This document shows, one piece after another, positions 42,312 to 44,505 of a DNA stretch of 44,505 nucleotides (positions are counted from its first letter, which is position 1; each line of letters opens with the position of its first letter). The stretch lies in contig RFGT01000084.1 in assembly GCA_003696975.1 (NCBI GenBank), positions 1 through 44,505 on the forward strand, read 5' to 3'. This DNA is from Nitrospirota bacterium (GTDB taxonomy: Bacteria; Nitrospirota; Nitrospiria; Nitrospirales; UBA8639). A program made the translations under genes and the position numbers. Under the pieces are notes generated by a model. It was not told the origin of the DNA and ran no database searches. It saw only the letters and a program-made list of their open reading frames with translations.

Positions 42312-43112
42312 ATGCCGGTATTTTCGCCAGATCAAATCGGTTCAAGTCCTGTTCGCTTCTCAAGCAAAGGCGTGTTTGAAACCCATAAGGACCGGATGGT
42401 GAATCCCTATGCCGAGACCCTTATCCCCAAGGAGGCCCAAGTCGAAGGTATACAGTTTTGGCCGCAGGCCAAGGGGAAATACCCTTGTCTTGTCCTTCTT
42501 CATGACCAATGGGGGTTGACTTTTCATATCAATGAGTTGGCGAGACGATTTGCCTGTGAGGGATATGTGGTTCTCGCCCCCAACTTGTATGGACGCCAAG
42601 GAGGCATGATCACGGCCAATGCCGAGGTCGCTCAGGCGCTCATGGAGCGTATGAATGAAGAGTTGGTTCTTCAAGATATTCACGCTTCGTGCGAATTCCT
42701 GAATGCCAATCTTCCGGAAGACCCGAATCTGGAATTTACCAAGCGCAACATCCACGGCATTGTGGGATGGGGAATGGGAGGAACCCTGGCCATCCGCTTC
42801 GCGTTGAAACGCAAACGGCTGCGCGCCGTGGTCTCCTTTTATGGGCGATTGCCTGAACCACTTGAATCCATTCAACAGCTCTCTTGTCCGCTGCTGTACC
42901 ATGCTGCGGAAAAGAATGAAGCTGCTGACGACCAAGCCCTCGAGCAACTGTGTCGATATGCGAATGAAGCAGGCAAGTCAGTTGAAATTCGCCGCTATCC
43001 TGGTACGTGCTCCGGGTTTAGCGATCCCATGCGGTCAGACGTCTACGATGAGAGCCAGACCCACCTCGCATGGGAGGAAACCCTTGCATTCCTGCGCAAA
43101 CAACTCGTCTAG
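42312..43112 (+). CDS. Dienelactone-hydrolase-fold protein lacking the catalytic triad
   Basis: A 266-residue protein of the dienelactone hydrolase family. Structural landmarks are clear: PCLVLLHDQWGLTFHINELARR, YVVLAPNLYGRQGG and the elbow strand HGIVGWGMGGTLAIRF. The nucleophile position, Cys in GYCLGG of true DLHs, is a glycine (G154 in GWGMGG). The acid loop reads AAEKNEAADD, without the usual GENDxF aspartate, and the histidine of YPGAGHAF is serine in YPGTCSGF. All three triad positions thus appear changed, so hydrolysis is unlikely and a binding role is possible. An alternative ATG at 42396 has AAGGA four bases upstream and may be the true start, as the first 28 residues look unlike the family. 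Confidence 0.75.
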   Translation: MPVFSPDQIGSSPVRFSSKGVFETHKDRMVNPYAETLIPKEAQVEGIQFWPQAKGKYPCLVLLHDQWGLTFHINELARRFACEGYVVLAPNLYGRQGGMITANAEVAQALMERMNEELVLQDIHASCEFLNANLPEDPNLEFTKRNIHGIVGWGMGGTLAIRFALKRKRLRAVVSFYGRLPEPLESIQQLSCPLLYHAAEKNEAADDQALEQLCRYANEAGKSVEIRRYPGTCSGFSDPMRSDVYDESQTHLAWEETLAFLRKQLV

Positions 43113-43149
43113 GTGTCTCTGCTCTGGGTTTTGGCCATATTCTACCACC

Positions 43150-44301
43150 ATGCTCAGTCAAGGCTCCACGCGGTTTCCTTTAGGCCTGGGGCTGCTCCTA
43201 GGCGTGTTGCTCCTCCAGCCGTTTTCGCTTGCATATGCTCAATCAACAATTCAATTCTCTCAGCTCTCGCGAGAATACTCTCGAGAACTGTCGGTTATTG
43301 CCTCTGATAAAGCGGCCAAGACGTTTTTCCTCAATAGCCTGGGACCTCAAGTCGATCTGACTCCCCAAGCCCGGTTGCGCGCACGGCTTGAAAAGAAAGC
43401 CTTTCCACATCCGCAGATGGCCCGACTGATTTCCCGGTTCACAGCCGCCCTGGTTCTTTGGCAGTTTGCCAAGGAGTTGGATGAACACTTCGCAACGGTT
43501 CGCCTGAATTCCTTCTTAACCGGCCGAGAGAAACAAATTAAATGGGTGTTGCACACGCTCCCAGATACCAAGATTGATCAATTACTCGCGCTCGCACAGG
43601 TCCTCGCACAGGTCCATCCTTCAGAACCTCCTCCACAAGTGGCGCTACCGTTGTACGCTGACTATGTTCAATATCTTCTTACGCGCTATCCAGATTGGAT
43701 CGATTCAGAAGCTGCTTGGATTACAATAGCGGCACGTGACGATGGAGCCCAAGTAATCCTGGCTCGCCTCTCCGAATATTGGACCTCACATCTTTTGACT
43801 GCAAAGCGCCCGGGAAAGGATGAACAGCAGGCATATGAGGCCCGATTTCTTCTGGACTACTTCATCCCCATGGTGACCGCTTACTTTCGAGCTGATGTCC
43901 TTCAAGTTCAGGCATGGAGCGAACAACAGGGGTTGGCATACTGGCAGGCTTTACTTCACTGGAAGGAGCACCAGCGATACCGGCATAGCCTTTCCCGTCT
44001 GTGTGGGACATGGCAATGGTTAATCCATAACCATCAAGATCACCAGGACCACAAGATCGTGATGATGTTTCCGCCTCCTGATGAATTCGCACGCATGGAC
44101 CCCCAGCCAGCTCGGCTTCTCGTCAACGGGAATACAGTTTATATCCGATGGGAATTCCCCAATGGAATCATTCAAGAAGAAAGCCTGCTGCTGAGTCACG
44201 ACGACAAGAGATTGGAAGGAAGCTTTGTCAATTCTGTCGGTCCTTACGGCAACATTACTGCTCGGCGCCTCGCTCCCTGTCCTCCCCGCAGCGCGGATTA
44301 A
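43150..44301 (+). CDS. Exported protein of unknown function (383 aa)
   Basis: A 383-residue protein with a clean signal peptide (FPLGLGLLLGVLLLQPFSLAYA, then QSTIQFS). The mature part is mostly helical and has no cofactor or catalytic motif that I know. The C-terminal 90 residues form a beta-rich piece (RLLVNGNTVYIRWEFPNGII) that resembles small lipocalin-like or DUF-type folds, ending GSFVNSVGPYGNITARRL. The reading frame is open back to 42841, but that part overlaps the preceding gene and is not coding in this frame. The ATG at 43150 lies 37 bases after the previous stop, with only weak purines upstream. A periplasmic location is likely. Confidence 0.65.
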   Translation: MLSQGSTRFPLGLGLLLGVLLLQPFSLAYAQSTIQFSQLSREYSRELSVIASDKAAKTFFLNSLGPQVDLTPQARLRARLEKKAFPHPQMARLISRFTAALVLWQFAKELDEHFATVRLNSFLTGREKQIKWVLHTLPDTKIDQLLALAQVLAQVHPSEPPPQVALPLYADYVQYLLTRYPDWIDSEAAWITIAARDDGAQVILARLSEYWTSHLLTAKRPGKDEQQAYEARFLLDYFIPMVTAYFRADVLQVQAWSEQQGLAYWQALLHWKEHQRYRHSLSRLCGTWQWLIHNHQDHQDHKIVMMFPPPDEFARMDPQPARLLVNGNTVYIRWEFPNGIIQEESLLLSHDDKRLEGSFVNSVGPYGNITARRLAPCPPRSAD

Positions 44302-44382
44302 ATCTAAGGTTCCCTAAGTTCTGCGTGAATGCTCTGCGTGAGCCTCTCTGTTCCAAATATTTCGGTCGACCCGTCTTCGCGA

Positions 44383-44388
44383 TATAAT
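44383..44388 (+). promoter_or_regulatory. Consensus -10 box very close to a start codon
   Basis: A perfect TATAAT ends seven bases before the ATG at 44396. Transcription would start at or next to the start codon, which suggests a leaderless message. The -35 region is not well matched. Confidence 0.45.
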
Positions 44389-44395
44389 GGGAACC

Positions 44396-44505
44396 ATGAT
44401 GACACAGCCAGAACTCTTAGAACCAGCGATTCAGCGAATTGGACAAACATTAGCTGCGCATTGCCGAGCCAGTACCCCTTCTGTCTTCACCCAGCGATGG
44501 TGGAA
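44396..44505 (+). CDS. 5' end of a gene, possibly proline dehydrogenase/PutA-like (runs off the window)
   Basis: Only the first 36 codons are visible. The start reads MMTQPELLEPAIQRIGQ and continues to TPSVFTQRWW. A PSxFxxxWW segment after an IG-containing helix is how the bifunctional proline dehydrogenase/glutamate-semialdehyde dehydrogenase group begins, but this is too short for a firm call. Two ATG codons in tandem (44396, 44399) could serve; GGGA lies just before them and a TATAAT box immediately upstream. Confidence 0.35.
   Translation, partial: MMTQPELLEPAIQRIGQTLAAHCRASTPSVFTQRWW

Noticed and set aside
42331-42363. A tRNA T-arm-like sequence (GGTTCAAGTCC) in the start of the dienelactone-hydrolase-like gene
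   Set aside because: The T-stem has a mismatch, no matching acceptor 5' strand or anticodon arm lies at the right distance, and no CCA follows. A chance match or at most a tRNA fragment; it does make the upstream start codon of that gene less sure.
42841-43149. N-terminal extension of the exported 383-residue protein
   Set aside because: This part of the open frame overlaps the preceding gene in another frame, and the signal peptide begins at 43150.

Overview
The window looks like a chromosomal segment of a Gram-negative (diderm) bacterium with moderate G+C. I infer the phylum Nitrospirota, most likely Nitrospira or a close relative. The reasons are the gene order cinA-thpR-recA, a chlorite-dismutase-superfamily protein of the coproheme decarboxylase type, two-subunit pyruvate carboxylase, TPR-rich lipoproteins and a secretin with a C-terminal cohesin-like domain. 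This placement rests on family and neighbourhood recognition, not on a database search. There is no rRNA, no complete tRNA, no CRISPR array, no transposase and no phage module.

Layout. 1-3.2 kb (minus): start of recA, then thpR and cinA, and an exported protein of unknown function. 3.5-6.6 kb (plus): a HemQ/ChdC-like protein, a membrane protein and two unknown soluble proteins. 6.6-7.9 kb (minus): an EAL-HDOD signalling protein. 7.9-10.3 kb is gene-poor. It holds a small AT-hook protein, a stand-alone AsnC/Lrp ligand-binding domain, and a perfect palindromic repeat resembling the dRS3 type. 10.3-16.3 kb (minus): queC, a DksA/TraR-type zinc-finger protein, apt, an acylphosphatase, protoporphyrinogen/coproporphyrinogen oxidase, hemE and three small unknown genes. 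HemE, the oxidase and the HemQ-like protein together fit the coproporphyrin-dependent route to heme.

16.5-24.0 kb (plus): an FmdB-type zinc ribbon, a solitary PstS-like binding protein, pyruvate carboxylase subunits A and B, an alpha/beta hydrolase, an anchored thiol-peroxidase-like protein with one catalytic cysteine, and a TenA-family aminohydrolase.

24.1-35.6 kb (plus) is the most interesting part. It is a tight cluster for a type II secretion/type IV pilus-like machine: a pseudopilin-like protein, a TPR-secretin-cohesin fusion, two pseudopilins, a LysM coiled-coil lipoprotein, GspF, GspE, PilM-, PilN- and PilO-like proteins, a GspC/PilP-like protein, and at the end a retropepsin-like protease. 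It has no prepilin peptidase and no GspI, GspJ or GspK, so it must rely on genes elsewhere or be a reduced system. A secreted beta-helix protein lies convergent to it.

36.9-39.7 kb (plus): coaE, trxB and thiI with overlapping ends. 39.8-42.1 kb (minus): a large TPR lipoprotein. 42.3-44.5 kb (plus): a dienelactone-hydrolase-fold protein that has lost its catalytic triad, an exported unknown protein, and the start of a gene that may be transcribed without a leader.
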